A stretch of DNA of 64,000 bases, from assembly GCA_002256115.1 (NCBI GenBank), contig NKIK01000015.1, positions 34,010 through 98,009 on the forward strand, written 5' to 3'. The translations under genes were made by a program, and so were the position numbers. This DNA comes from Burkholderiales bacterium PBB3. GTDB lineage: Bacteria > Pseudomonadota > Gammaproteobacteria > Burkholderiales > Burkholderiaceae_C. This document shows positions 42,112 to 51,600 of this stretch, piece after piece. The number at the start of each line of letters is the position of its first letter. The stretch's first letter is position 1. A model generated the notes under the pieces. The model saw only the letters and a list, made by a program, of their open reading frames with translations. It was not told where the DNA came from and searched no databases.

Positions 42112-42140
42112 TTGACTGGCATCCTGTTGATATATATCAT
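42112..42140 (+). promoter_or_regulatory. vapBC promoter with palindromic operator
   Basis: TTGACT (42112-42117) and TATCAT (42135-42140) each match five of six consensus bases with an ideal 17-base spacer. The 12-bp palindrome TGATATATATCA (42128-42139) overlaps the -10, where the VapB or VapBC complex would be expected to bind for autorepression. Confidence 0.65.
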
Positions 42141-42171
42141 GGTATGCATCGTTCTTCAAGAGAGGTTTCAA

Positions 42172-42423
42172 ATGCAGCAGACCGCCAAAATATTTGCCAC
42201 GGGCCGCAGCCAGGCGGTTCGCTTGCCGCTGGAGTTTCGCTTTGACGTGCCAGAGGTTTTCATCCGCCATGATCCGCTCACGGGTGATGTGGTGTTGTCC
42301 CGCAAACCCACCGACTGGCAGGGCCTGTTGGACGTGGTGGCGCACAACAAAGATGCCGATCTGCTGATCGAACGCCGCCAGACCCACACGCGGCGCGACC
42401 CGTTTGAGGGCGTAGAGGAATGA
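42172..42423 (+). CDS. vapB: Antitoxin of VapBC type
   Basis: The 83-residue protein has an AbrB/SpoVT-like N-terminal DNA-binding fold ([20 protein letters not shown]). Its C-terminal tail is a toxin-binding part rich in charged residues. It should neutralise VapC and repress its own promoter. ATG 42172 is preceded by AGAGG. Starts further upstream would include the promoter and are excluded. Its stop overlaps the vapC start as ATGA, the standard toxin-antitoxin layout. Confidence 0.88.
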   Translation: MQQTAKIFATGRSQAVRLPLEFRFDVPEVFIRHDPLTGDVVLSRKPTDWQGLLDVVAHNKDADLLIERRQTHTRRDPFEGVEE

Positions 42424-42824
42424 GCCAGCGCTACATGCTGGACACCAACGTGGTCAGCCACATCATGCAGGGGCGCGATGCCGCGTTACTGGCGCGCCTT
42501 ACGCAAGTGCCCGTGGGCCAGGCGGTGATTTCCAGCATCACCCTTGCGGAGCTGGAATACGGGCTGCACCGCAAAGGGCAGCCCGCGCGTTTGAAGAATG
42601 CCCTGGCCCAAGTGCTGCTGCGCATGGACGTGCTGCCGTGGGACGAGCGGGTTGCCACCTGTTATGGCGAGCTGTGCGCCACGCTGGAAGCCCAGGGCAT
42701 CAACCTCAGTGACTTCGACATGATGATCGCCGCGCATGCGGTAGCGGCGAATGTCACCCTGGTGAGTCGTGACAAGGCGTTTGCGCAGGTGCCTGCGCAG
42801 CGGTTGAAGCTGGAGATTTGGTAG
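42420..42824 (+). CDS. vapC: PIN-domain ribonuclease toxin of VapBC type
   Basis: The 134-residue toxin has the acidic PIN residues in order: Asp in [12 protein letters not shown], Glu in TLAELEYGL, Asp in [12 protein letters not shown] and Asp in TLVSRDKAF. VapC toxins cut tRNA or rRNA when freed from VapB, stopping growth. The full active site and length indicate an intact toxin. Translation is coupled to vapB by a 4-base overlap. The pair sits at the edge of an accessory patch. Confidence 0.9.
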   Translation: MSQRYMLDTNVVSHIMQGRDAALLARLTQVPVGQAVISSITLAELEYGLHRKGQPARLKNALAQVLLRMDVLPWDERVATCYGELCATLEAQGINLSDFDMMIAAHAVAANVTLVSRDKAFAQVPAQRLKLEIW

Positions 42825-42902
42825 CCCCAAGGTCTAATTGGGTTCGGGCATAAGGCAGATGTTTGCACCAACTACGCTGAGTTGCCAGTTAGTTGGCGTC
42901 TG

Positions 42903-42979
42903 TGTGGATAACGCATATCCGTGAAGATCCGCAGGTTGCTGCGGCCAACTTATCCAGCTATTTACACAGGTTGTCCACA
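42903..42979. other. Cluster of DnaA-box-like sequences
   Basis: TGTGGATAA (42903-42911) is an exact DnaA box in reverse. TTGTCCACA (42971-42979) has one mismatch, and TTATCCAGC (42950-42958) has two. They lie within 77 bases in a gene-free region. Could titrate DnaA or be chance, and no origin genes are near. Confidence 0.35.
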
Positions 42980-43067
42980 ACTTGTGCCTAGCTTCGTACC
43001 TAGACGTTGCTAGACAGCCCCCATACAATAATTTTGTGGCCGCTATGAATGAGTGGCACAAAAGGCG

Positions 43068-43100
43068 AAAGCCTTAGCTACGCGACATAGCTAAGGCTTT
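43068..43100. repeat. 13-bp perfect hairpin
   Basis: AAAGCCTTAGCTA (43068-43080) is the reverse complement of the arm at 43088-43100, with a 7-base loop. No T tract follows on the plus strand. Part of the unexplained unit at 43068-43238. Confidence 0.65.
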
Positions 43101-43148
43101 CAGGGTGCTAACTAAGCCGTGAATGGCACAGTAGAAAAGGAGGTCAGC

Positions 43149-43184
43149 GTGCATAGCAAGCCGCGAACCTTATTACGTAACTAG
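43149..43184 (+). CDS. Possible 11-codon peptide with perfect Shine-Dalgarno
   Basis: GTG at 43149 is preceded by AAGGAGGT (43137-43144), complementary to the 16S rRNA tail. The reading is MHSKPRTLLRN then stop. A small stem GGTAGC/GCTACC and a strong terminator follow within 60 bases. It may be a leader peptide, a tiny protein, or simply part of a small RNA. Real translation is unproven. Confidence 0.3.
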   Translation: MHSKPRTLLRN

Positions 43185-43206
43185 GTAGCGTTTCAAATGC
43201 TACCAG

Positions 43207-43238
43207 AAAGGGCCAGGCAGTTGTCTGGCCCTTTTTTT
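43207..43238 (+). terminator. Strong rho-independent terminator
   Basis: AAAGGGCCAG (43207-43216) pairs perfectly with CTGGCCCTTT (43225-43234), and Ts continue to 43238. It lies about 380 bases after vapC, so it either ends a long vapBC transcript or belongs to a small RNA beginning in the gap. Confidence 0.85.
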
Positions 43239-43341
43239 GCGCTGTTCCTTGCTGAGTACGTACGGAATATTTTTAGCTCTCTGCTCTGCCCTGCTCTCAA
43301 ATGGGCGGCATTGCCATTTCAGGTTCAATGAGGACTGCCCA

Positions 43342-43396
43342 AAATATGCCAGTAGCGTCTGCAGAACGTGCGTGAACAGATCCTATTTCGATAGCG
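43342..43396 (-). repeat. Decayed copy of the dispersed repeat
   Basis: AAATATGCCAGTAGCG, then the degenerate GTGCGTGAACAGATCC and TATTTCGATAGC, align with copy 6 (AAATATGCCGTAGAGGCC) and copy 5 (CTATTTCTATAGC). It immediately precedes the peptidase-derived fragment, as the intact copy 5 precedes the intact gene end. Confidence 0.6.
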
Positions 43397-43748
43397 CCTT
43401 TACTTTTGAATTTGTCTTGCCCGATGTATACCGATAAAACCACTCTGTGAACTCCGCATATCAAAGCTTCGAATTTTGCGGCTTCAAAATCCCGTGGTTC
43501 TAGTCGGGGAAAAACACCAGGTGCGAGAGGATGGCGCGGGCGCGCATGGTGTTGTAGGAGGCCTGGCTAGGCGGCAGTCCAGCTCGCCTTGAATGACCAG
43601 CGTGGGGTGTTGAAGTTTTGCGCGTAGTGGTGGGGTGACTGTTTCATCACGCGGGCTTCGTCGCCCGAATGGAAGGTGCCGAGTTCGCGGCCAAACCAGA
43701 TGTAGCCGTCGGAGCTCATCATTGAAACCCAGTCGAATCGCCCGACGT
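43397..43748 (-). pseudogene. Decayed 3' fragment of an S9 peptidase gene
   Basis: The segment aligns along its length with 46448-46806, the last 120 codons of the intact S9 peptidase gene. Shared stretches include ACTTTTGAATTTG, TGAACTCCGCAT, GATGGCGCGGGCGCGC, AAGTTTTGCGCGTAGTGGTG and TTTCATCACGCG. Base changes and small deletions break the frame: for example the homologue of the TAGTAGGGCACGCGG stretch is shortened to CTAGGCGGCAG. It stops aligning around 43748 with no start or active-site part. It is a non-functional partial duplicate. Confidence 0.85.
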
Positions 43749-43774
43749 CAAGCTTGAAAGGCTCGGGTTTTCAG

Positions 43775-46174
43775 TTAGTTGCCTGGCGTTGGTGGTCTGC
43801 GTTCTAGTCGGAATTGCATTTTCTCTCCCGCGCGAAGTGCGTCAACCACTACTTGGGTGCCTGCGCGCCCGACCAGCAGTTTCCTGACGGCGTTGAACTG
43901 CAGGTTTCCCACATCCCGACCGTCAACATGGGTGATTTTGTCACCCCTACGCATGCCTGCAAACTGTGCTGGGTAGCCCTCGACCACGTAAGTTACTTCG
44001 AGGTAGTGTCGCTCTTCCACTTGGGTACGGTCAGTTGGAGCAGGATCTAAAATCAGGCCAACGATTGCGTGGGGTAAGTCTTTCAACGTACCTTCAAATT
44101 GTTGGTGATATTTGGTTCGCTTGACCCATTGAAATCCAGGCTCACCTAACAAGTCTTGCCAAACTTCAGCGTCGATCGATTGGGAGTCCACAAGGTGCTT
44201 CAACACATCGTTGTTCGGTGGCGTATCCGTGGCCTTGAGACACCCAAGTAAGTTGGGTTCCATTACCCCGCGGGAAACGTACCATGCGACCTCGTTGAGG
44301 TTGCACGTCTCACCCAAAGCACCAATAAGGTCGGAGTAAGTGTGTCGAAGACTTCCCCGTTCTTTTGCAGGTACCAGCAAAAATACACGCCTCGCCCAAT
44401 CGAACTCTTTGGCTTTGAGGAGTAGTCCTGCCAATTCAACCTTGCTTGCGCGCTCTGGCGTGGTTTGTTTGTCGAAGGGGATGTCGCGAGTGGCAGCACT
44501 CAATATCGCGACCGCATGGCTGGCTTTCTGGCTTTCAAGGAGTTCGCGAACGGTCAAATCTGCTGATGGAAACTTACCTGCCTTAACGTACGCTTCGACA
44601 ACATGATCCAAAAGCTGCTTGCTTGACGGATCGGTGCCTCTAATCAATCTTTCAATTTCCGTTTTAGAGTAACGGGAGTCTGGTGAGGTTGTATTCGGTC
44701 TACCCCAGTCGTACCCAGCGGCGATCAGGTCGTCAATGATTTCCGGCATATTGAGCCTCAACGCGATTTCCATGAATTCAGCGCGGCGTTCTTCTGGCAA
44801 ATTCACATTGGCACCCCTTGCACGCAACGCCGCCCACATCGAAATGACAGGCTTCGCTTGTGGCCCGGCGGCCAAAGCGGACAACTCAGCCCCCAACACA
44901 CCGTTGCTTTGATTGCCTATGGCATTGACGGACTGCCCCTGCGCGAGCAATCGGTCTAAATATGCAAGATCGCGGCGCATCACTGCACTCACAACCAGTG
45001 GGCTTGAAAACATCATTGTTCCGCCGTGGCGGTCATCGTGCTCGGCGAACGTCAGATGTTGATCGGATGCAACCCAACTCTTACCGCCATCGGGGGTGCG
45101 AAACACGCCGCCGAACGCCCACGAAATTAACATTTTGTTCGGATCCCTGTCGTCTATCAACATGGCCTCCGATTGCCACGCCCCAGGTAGGCCAGCAATG
45201 GAGCAATTGATTTCCCGCCGAGTCGTCAAAACCCTTGGTGGTGCCCAGGTTCTTCCACCGTCTCTGCTGTAGTGCAAACAGGTGCCGCCGGGCACCATGG
45301 TGCGCGTCCAGAGGCAAGTTGCTACAAGCACCTTCTTGTTGTCCGAATTCATATGAACGTGGCATTCGTTGACGCCATGTCCGAATAGTTCATTTGGTTT
45401 TGGATTTTGTGGCGCTCTGCGATTGAGCGCTTGAAAGCCGTTGGTCGCTGCTTTCCAGGTGTTGCCGTTGTCACTGCTTTGGAGCCAATTTCCATCAGGA
45501 AGACGGACTACCAATTTGCCGTCATCCAATACGAGGAAGTTGTTAGGGTGATGTCCCCACTTGCCTTGAAACGTATGGCGAATACGCCACTCTTTCCCAG
45601 CCTCGCGCGCCCAAATGGTGCTGCCGTCAAGCAAGAACATGGTGTTGCCCACCGTTTGTACAGCACCATAGCGTGGCCAGTTGGCATCACCGCTCAGTGT
45701 CAATACGGAAAGTTGGTTTGCGGCGACGCTTGTCTCGGGTGCGTAAACCTTTGAAAGGCCAGTCGTGTTGGATTCGCGGTTCGAAAGCTCATAGCCCGTA
45801 GTAGCTTGCATCGCCCACGTATCACCTTCGTCAGTGGATACAAAAAAAGTGTCCTGATTGCTTGTGGCGGCGCGCTTCCCTAGAACGTACACCTTCTTGC
45901 CATCGAGATGATCAATGCCCACCCAAGAGATACCCAGCGAATAGGGCACATGAATGGGCTTCCATGATTTGCCTTCATCCTCCGATTTAAACAATGTGCG
46001 GCCGCCAATCGCCCAAATTCGATTGCGGTCAACTTTAGACTGCGCGAATTGTTCGATCCTTACGCCAGTCCACTCTGGCATGCTGGCCTTTGCATGCGTC
46101 GCCATAAGCAGCATCGTGGCCATCAAAAATTCGATGGACAACCATGCAGAAATGCAGTTTTTTTTTGTAGTCAT
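43775..46174 (-). CDS. Exported BNR/sialidase-like repeat protein with C-terminal PDZ domain
   Basis: The 799-residue protein has a signal peptide ending near THAKAS. Residues about 35-380 hold repeated blades such as LFKSEDEGKSW, FFVSTDEGDTW, WLQSSDNGNTW, HYSRDGGRTW and FRTPDGGKSW, the Asp-box signature of sialidase/Ycf48-like propellers. A helical, ankyrin-like middle (about 385-680) includes YLDRLLAQGQSVNAIGNQS. A PDZ domain ends the protein (FAGMRRGDKITHVDGRDVG). No glycosidase or protease catalytic set was recognised. Base composition is visibly less GC-rich than the neighbours. It lies between the decayed and the intact S9 peptidase ends, which suggests acquisition or rearrangement. Confidence 0.75.
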   Translation of the reverse strand: MTTKKNCISAWLSIEFLMATMLLMATHAKASMPEWTGVRIEQFAQSKVDRNRIWAIGGRTLFKSEDEGKSWKPIHVPYSLGISWVGIDHLDGKKVYVLGKRAATSNQDTFFVSTDEGDTWAMQATTGYELSNRESNTTGLSKVYAPETSVAANQLSVLTLSGDANWPRYGAVQTVGNTMFLLDGSTIWAREAGKEWRIRHTFQGKWGHHPNNFLVLDDGKLVVRLPDGNWLQSSDNGNTWKAATNGFQALNRRAPQNPKPNELFGHGVNECHVHMNSDNKKVLVATCLWTRTMVPGGTCLHYSRDGGRTWAPPRVLTTRREINCSIAGLPGAWQSEAMLIDDRDPNKMLISWAFGGVFRTPDGGKSWVASDQHLTFAEHDDRHGGTMMFSSPLVVSAVMRRDLAYLDRLLAQGQSVNAIGNQSNGVLGAELSALAAGPQAKPVISMWAALRARGANVNLPEERRAEFMEIALRLNMPEIIDDLIAAGYDWGRPNTTSPDSRYSKTEIERLIRGTDPSSKQLLDHVVEAYVKAGKFPSADLTVRELLESQKASHAVAILSAATRDIPFDKQTTPERASKVELAGLLLKAKEFDWARRVFLLVPAKERGSLRHTYSDLIGALGETCNLNEVAWYVSRGVMEPNLLGCLKATDTPPNNDVLKHLVDSQSIDAEVWQDLLGEPGFQWVKRTKYHQQFEGTLKDLPHAIVGLILDPAPTDRTQVEERHYLEVTYVVEGYPAQFAGMRRGDKITHVDGRDVGNLQFNAVRKLLVGRAGTQVVVDALRAGEKMQFRLERRPPTPGN

Positions 46175-46394
46175 GAACGTATTGATGCTTTGGGTCCTGT
46201 CTTATTGAATCGCTGAAAATTGTGGCGCCGCAATATAGCAAGGGTCAATCGGGAAAAAGCCACTCTGCTTAGGTGGGGTCGGTAATGTCGATCTTTTGGG
46301 TCGGCATTCATTCCTGAATGACCGAATCCGCCGCAAAGCGTTATTTCAACTCAAGACAAGTAGCAAATGCAGTCTGCGCGCCCCGCTGCAAGCC

Positions 46395-46447
46395 AAATCG
46401 GCCATTCAGCTCATGGATAGTGCGGGAGCAGCTCCTATTTCTATAGC
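46395..46447 (-). repeat. Dispersed repeat, copy 5
   Basis: Reads AAATCGGCCATTCAGCTC, then ATGGATAGTGCGGGAGCAGC and TCCTATTTCTATAGC. Its last base is the first base of the S9 peptidase stop codon (minus strand). Confidence 0.85.
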
Positions 46448-48510
46448 TATTTCACTTTTGAATTTGCCTTGCCCGAGGTATACCGATCACACCACCCCGT
46501 GAACTCCGCATACCAAAGCTTGGAGTTTTGCGGCTTCAGGATCCAGTGATTTTCGTCGGGGAAGAAGACCAGGCGTGAGGGGATGGCGCGGGCGCGCAGG
46601 GTGTTGTAGTAGGCCAGACCCTGGTAGTAGGGCACGCGGTAATCCAGCTCACCGTGGATGACCAGCGTGGGGGTATTGAAGTTTTGCGCGTAGTGGTGCG
46701 GCGATTGCTTCATCACGCGAGCTTCGTCGTCCCAGTGGAAGGCGCCGAGTTCGTGGCCGAACCAGAAGTAGCCGTCCGAGCCCATCATCGAAACCCAGTC
46801 GTAGCAGCCCGCGTGGCACACGTAGGCCTGGTAGCGCTTGGCGGGCAGGTTGCCGTTCATGTAGGCGACCATGTAACCGCCATAGCTGCCGCCGGTGGCG
46901 ACCATGCGCTTGGGGTCAATGGTGCCAGTGGCGAGCATGTAGTCCGTGCCCGCTTCCACATCGGCCATCTCGCGGCGGCCCCAGTCGCCGTTGATGCTGG
47001 AGAGAAACTTTTGCCCGAAGCCGCTGGAGCCGTGGTAGTTCACCGCGCAGGTGACGTAGCCGCTGGCGGCAAACATCTGCATGTTCCAGCGCCAGTGCCA
47101 GGTGTCGTTCCCGCAGGTGTGCGGCCCGCCGTGGATCACCTGCATCAGCGGCCACTTCTTTTTGGTGTCGGCCTTGTAGCCGGGTGGCGAGACGACCCAC
47201 ATTTGGATCGCATCGCCGTCAAAGCCTTTGACCTCGACCGACTTCGCGTCGCCTATCAGCAAGCCCGCCATCAATTTGGCGTTGAACTTTTCAATGGTGC
47301 GTTCGCTAGAGCCATCGGCGTTGCAGGCCAAGAGGGTAGGCGGGTGCAACACGCTGGAGCGCGCGTAGACCAGCGTCTTGCCGTTGGCGCTGATGCGCAA
47401 GTCGCCCGCCGTGCCGCCTTCGCCTGGGCCGCGCAACACTTCGGTGGGTTTCTTCGCATCTACGGCGAGGCGCCAGATCGGTTGCGTCACGCCGTGTTCG
47501 GCGACGAAGTACACGGCATCGCTGCTGGCCGCCCATTGCAGCGGGCCGTTGACGCCACGGTCCCAAGTGGCGCTCCACGGTGTTGGCTTTTTGGCTTTTC
47601 GGTCCAGCAGCCAGGCGCGGTGTTGCTCGTTGTGCTGCTTGGTGAAGTCGCAGCCAATGAAGGCGATGGTCTTGCCATCGGGCGAATAGCGCGGGCCTTC
47701 GAACGCGAAGCGCGCCAGTGACTTGTCGCGCGTGGTCAATGTGCTGGTCTTGCCCGACTTCAGATCCATCGCCACGATGTCGGTGAACGAGAACTCGCGT
47801 GGATCGGGGTTGAAGTCAAACGTGAACGCCAGCTCTTTGCCATCGGGGCTGATATCGAACAGCGTGGCGTCGGGCTCCTGCGGTGGCAAATGGAACGCGG
47901 TGCCCGCAAACAGATCGCGCACTTTGCCGCCGTCGCCATTCTTACCGATATCGACCACATGGATGTGTGGCTTGCGGCCGCGTGGGAACCAGTGGTCCCA
48001 GTAGCGGTAGTGGTTGTTCTCCAGCACCGTGGCCTGCACCTTGTCGTCTTTGTCCTCCTTGAGTTTCTTCTCCTGCTGCTCTTGCGTCTTCAGCTCAGGC
48101 CAGACCCAGGACACGAACGCCAGGCGCTTGCTGTCGGGAAACCAGCGCAACGCGCTGACGCCGGTAGCCACCTGCGCCACGCGGCGTGCCTCGCCGCCGT
48201 CTGGGGAAATCAGATACACCTGCCCCGCTGCATCCGCGTCCTTGCCTTCGCCGCGCTTGGACACGAACGCGATAGCCTTTCCGTCGGGCGACCACTGCGG
48301 ATCGCCGTCCTTTTTGCCACGCGTCAGTTGGCGTTGTGTCTTGCCGTCAGTAGAGAGCAGCCAGAGCTGGCTGGTGCTCTCGTTTTTCTTCATGTCGTAG
48401 CTGGTGACGACAGAGCAGGTCCACTGGCCGTCGGGTGACAAGCTGCCGGTGCTCAGGCGTTTGAGGGACCAGAGATCGTCAATAGTGATGGGGCGTTTTG
48501 CAGCGGGCAT
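46447..48510 (-). CDS. S9 family peptidase (prolyl oligopeptidase / acylaminoacyl-peptidase type)
   Basis: The 687-residue serine peptidase has an N-terminal beta-propeller with TolB/WD40-like blades (RQLTRGKKDGDPQWSPDGKA, then GPRYSPDGKTIAFIG) and a C-terminal alpha/beta hydrolase domain. The nucleophile serine is in TGGSYGGYMVAYM. The aspartate is in HGELDYRVPYYQGL and the histidine in FPDENHWI, so the triad is complete. It should cut short peptides, and no signal peptide is present. A decayed copy of its 3' end lies about 3 kb away. The stop codon touches a dispersed repeat. Confidence 0.92.
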   Translation of the reverse strand: MPAAKRPITIDDLWSLKRLSTGSLSPDGQWTCSVVTSYDMKKNESTSQLWLLSTDGKTQRQLTRGKKDGDPQWSPDGKAIAFVSKRGEGKDADAAGQVYLISPDGGEARRVAQVATGVSALRWFPDSKRLAFVSWVWPELKTQEQQEKKLKEDKDDKVQATVLENNHYRYWDHWFPRGRKPHIHVVDIGKNGDGGKVRDLFAGTAFHLPPQEPDATLFDISPDGKELAFTFDFNPDPREFSFTDIVAMDLKSGKTSTLTTRDKSLARFAFEGPRYSPDGKTIAFIGCDFTKQHNEQHRAWLLDRKAKKPTPWSATWDRGVNGPLQWAASSDAVYFVAEHGVTQPIWRLAVDAKKPTEVLRGPGEGGTAGDLRISANGKTLVYARSSVLHPPTLLACNADGSSERTIEKFNAKLMAGLLIGDAKSVEVKGFDGDAIQMWVVSPPGYKADTKKKWPLMQVIHGGPHTCGNDTWHWRWNMQMFAASGYVTCAVNYHGSSGFGQKFLSSINGDWGRREMADVEAGTDYMLATGTIDPKRMVATGGSYGGYMVAYMNGNLPAKRYQAYVCHAGCYDWVSMMGSDGYFWFGHELGAFHWDDEARVMKQSPHHYAQNFNTPTLVIHGELDYRVPYYQGLAYYNTLRARAIPSRLVFFPDENHWILKPQNSKLWYAEFTGWCDRYTSGKANSKVK

Positions 48511-48550
48511 GGTGTTTTGGTAAAAAATGGTAGAGAGAGAAATTTATGTC

Positions 48551-48604
48551 AAATATGCCGTAGAGGCCATGGATAGTGCGGGAGCAGCTCCTAGTTTTGT
48601 AGCA
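48551..48604 (-). repeat. Dispersed repeat, copy 6
   Basis: Reads AAATATGCCGTAGAGGCC, then ATGGATAGTGCGGGAGCAGC and TCCTAGTTTTGTAGC. It lies between the S9 peptidase start and the stop of the GGDEF/EAL gene. Confidence 0.85.
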
Positions 48605-48606
48605 GA

Positions 48607-51600
48607 CTAGCCCAAAGCGTCTGGCGCGCTAGGCCGCCCGAAGTAGTAGCCCTGAAACGCATCGCAGCCCATGCTGGCCAACATTTCGCGCTGGCCTTCG
48701 GGCTCCACGCCTTCGGCAATCACCGTCAGGCCCAGGCTGTGGCCCAGCGCCACAATGGTACGGGCGATGACGGCATCGCTGGGGTCGGTCAGCACGTCGC
48801 GCACAAAAGACTGGTCGATCTTGAGCTGGTCTAGCGGCAGCCGCTTCAGGTAAGACAGCGACGAGTAGCCGGTGCCAAAGTCATCCAAAGAGAAGCCTAC
48901 GCCCAGGGCCTTGATGGCGGTGATTTTGACAATCACGTCTTCCACGTCGTGGACCAAAATGCTTTCGGTGAGCTCCAGCTTGAGCAGGCGCGGGTTGGCC
49001 CCCGTGTCTTGCAAAGCGCGCGACACATTCGCAATGAAGTCGGCCTGGGAAAATTGCGATGCGCTGACATTGACGGCCAGCGTCCAGTGCGCGGTAGCGC
49101 TCTGGTGGGACCATGCCACCAACTGCGCGCAGGCCTGCTCCAGCACCCATTGCCCCAGCGGCAATATCAAGCCGGTTTGCTCGGCTAGCCCAATGAAGTG
49201 GATGGGGGTGACCAAGCCCTTGTCAATATGCTGCCACCGGACCAGGGCCTCCGCCCCAATCGTCTGCCCCTGGCCATTCACCTGGATTTGGTAGTGCAGC
49301 ACAAACTCTTGCAGCGCCAGGCCACGGTGCAGGTCTTTTTCCATGGCGTCGTGGGCGGCCACGGCGGCTTGCATGGCAGGATCAAAAAAGCGCGCTGTGT
49401 TGCGCCCAGCCGATTTGCCTTGGTACATCGCTAGGTCGGCTTTTTTGAGCAGGTCGTCCATGGCTTCGTCGTCACCCCGAAACACCACGATGCCGATGCT
49501 GGTGGTGCAGGCATAAGTGATGTTGTGCAGGGTGTACGGCTGCACAAAGGCATCCAGCAGTTTGCTGGCGATTGCTTCGGCCTGGGTGGCCGCCTCGTGG
49601 CTGTGTGGGCTCAGGGCCTCTAGCAGCACCACGAACTCATCGCCGCCCAAGCGGGCCACGCTGTCGCCATCGCGCACACAGGCTTGTAGCCGCTGGGCCA
49701 CTTGCTGCAGCAGCACGTCACCCATATCGTGGCCCTGCGTGTCGTTCAGCAGTTTGAAGTGGTCCAGGTCCAAAAACATCAGCGCGCCATGCTTGCCTGC
49801 CCGTGCCGAGGTCACGATGGCCTGCTTGAGCCTATCCATCAGCAAGCGGCGGTTGGGCAGGCCAGTCAGCGGGTCGTAAAAAGCGAGACGGCGAATCTCG
49901 TCTTCATCGTGACGCTGCTGCGTGATGTCGCGCACGATGCCGATCAGCGTGGTTTGGCCGTTGCGGGAAATTTTGGACAGCGACAGGTGGATGGGAAACA
50001 GGCTGCCGTCTTTGTGTTTGCCGTGCACCTCGCGGGAGATGCTGGCAATGCCTGCGCCATCGGTGCTGAAACGGTGGCGCAGGTAATCTTCCTCATAGTG
50101 CTGGTCGGGGTCTTCTATCAACACCGAGGCATTGCGCCCAATGATTTCTTCGGGCGCACAGCCAAAGATGGTGCTGGCGGCCCGGTTGAATGATTCCACC
50201 ACCCCTTGTGTGTTGATGGTGAGAACGCCGTCCACCATATTGTCCAGAATGGTCTGCATGTGCTCGGCCGACTCGCGCAGTGCGTCTTCGGCCTGCTTGC
50301 GTTCGGTAATGACTTGCGTGGCACCCAGCAAGCGTATGGGCTTGCCGTTCTCCATTTCTACCCGCCCCTGTAGGCGTGCCCAGAAGCGGCGCCCCTGGGT
50401 CGTCATGAGTTGGACTTCCATATCCCAGGGGTTGCCGGTGGTGGTGGCGTCTTGCAAGGCGGCTTGCACGGTGGGCCGCGCTTCGGGCGTGACGAGCTCC
50501 ATGGACTGTTGCAGCGTGGGCTGTGTGGCGGGGTCGACTTCATGCAGATGGTAGGTCTGCCGCGACCAGGTCAATTGCATGCTGCGCAAGTCCACCTCCC
50601 AGCCGCCGATCTTGGCCATCTCCCCGGTGCGCTCTAGCAGCTGCGCGCTGGTGGCCAGCTGTTCGCGCACGCGGTATTGCTCGGTCACATCACTGAAAAC
50701 CAGTACCACGCCCACTATCTGTCCATTCCGATCGCGGATGGGGGCGGCACTGTCGAAGATTTGGTATTCGTGCCCATCGCGCGCCAGAAGCGCCGTGTGG
50801 TTGGCCAGGCCCACCACCTCACCTTTTTCCATCACCAAATGCACCGGATTGACGGCTGGCAGGCGCGTTTGTGCATTGATGATCTGAAACACGTCGGTCA
50901 GCGGGTTGCCCAGGGCTTGCGGCAGTGTCCAGCCGGTCAGGCGCTCGGCCGTCGGGTTCATGCGGTTGATGTTGCCGGACGCATCGGTGACGATCACGGC
51001 ATCGCCAATGGACTGCAAGGTAATGGCCAGGTTTTCTTCACTGAGCCGCAATTTTTCTTCCGCCAGCTTGCGCTCGGTAATGTCCAGCCGTATGCCCATC
51101 ATGCGGGTCGCTTTGCCATGGGTGTCGCGTGCCAGCACGCGTCCCACCACGCTGATCCAGCGGTAAGACCCGTCGGCATGCTGCATGCGCGCCTCGTATT
51201 GGTAGGGCAGATGGTCACCCTCCAGCACGGCCTGTATGCGCGCTTCTACGCCGGGTCGGTCATCCGGGTGCAGGCGTTCTACCCACTGCAGGCGGTTGGC
51301 AAAGCCTTCTTGGGGGTCGTAGCCCAGCATGCTGAAGTAGGTGGGGCTGGCGTACCACTGGTCCGCCTGGGCGATGTCCCAATCCCAGACACCGATTTCT
51401 GCAGCATCCGTGGCCATGCGCAGCCGCTCGGCCAACTGCGCTGCCTGGGCTTGCGCCGTGGCCTTTTGCTGCCGCGCCCGGTGCAAAAACAAGCACAACA
51501 AGGTGATGCCTGCGGCCGCCACCAACCAAATGGCGATGGCCAGCGTAGTCAAGCTCCGCCAAGGCGTGAGTACGCGTTCATAAGACTGCCCGACCACCAC

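Noticed and set aside
42903..42979. Chromosomal replication origin
   Set aside because: No dnaA, dnaN, parAB or rep gene nearby and too few boxes. Kept only as a low-interest cluster.
43237..43437. 66-codon frame after the terminator
   Set aside because: Runs into the decayed repeat and peptidase fragment. No start support.
41998..46447. Intact mobile element carrying vapBC and the BNR-PDZ gene
   Set aside because: No integrase or transposase, and no clear target duplication. The repeats at the ends are the dispersed family found elsewhere as well.
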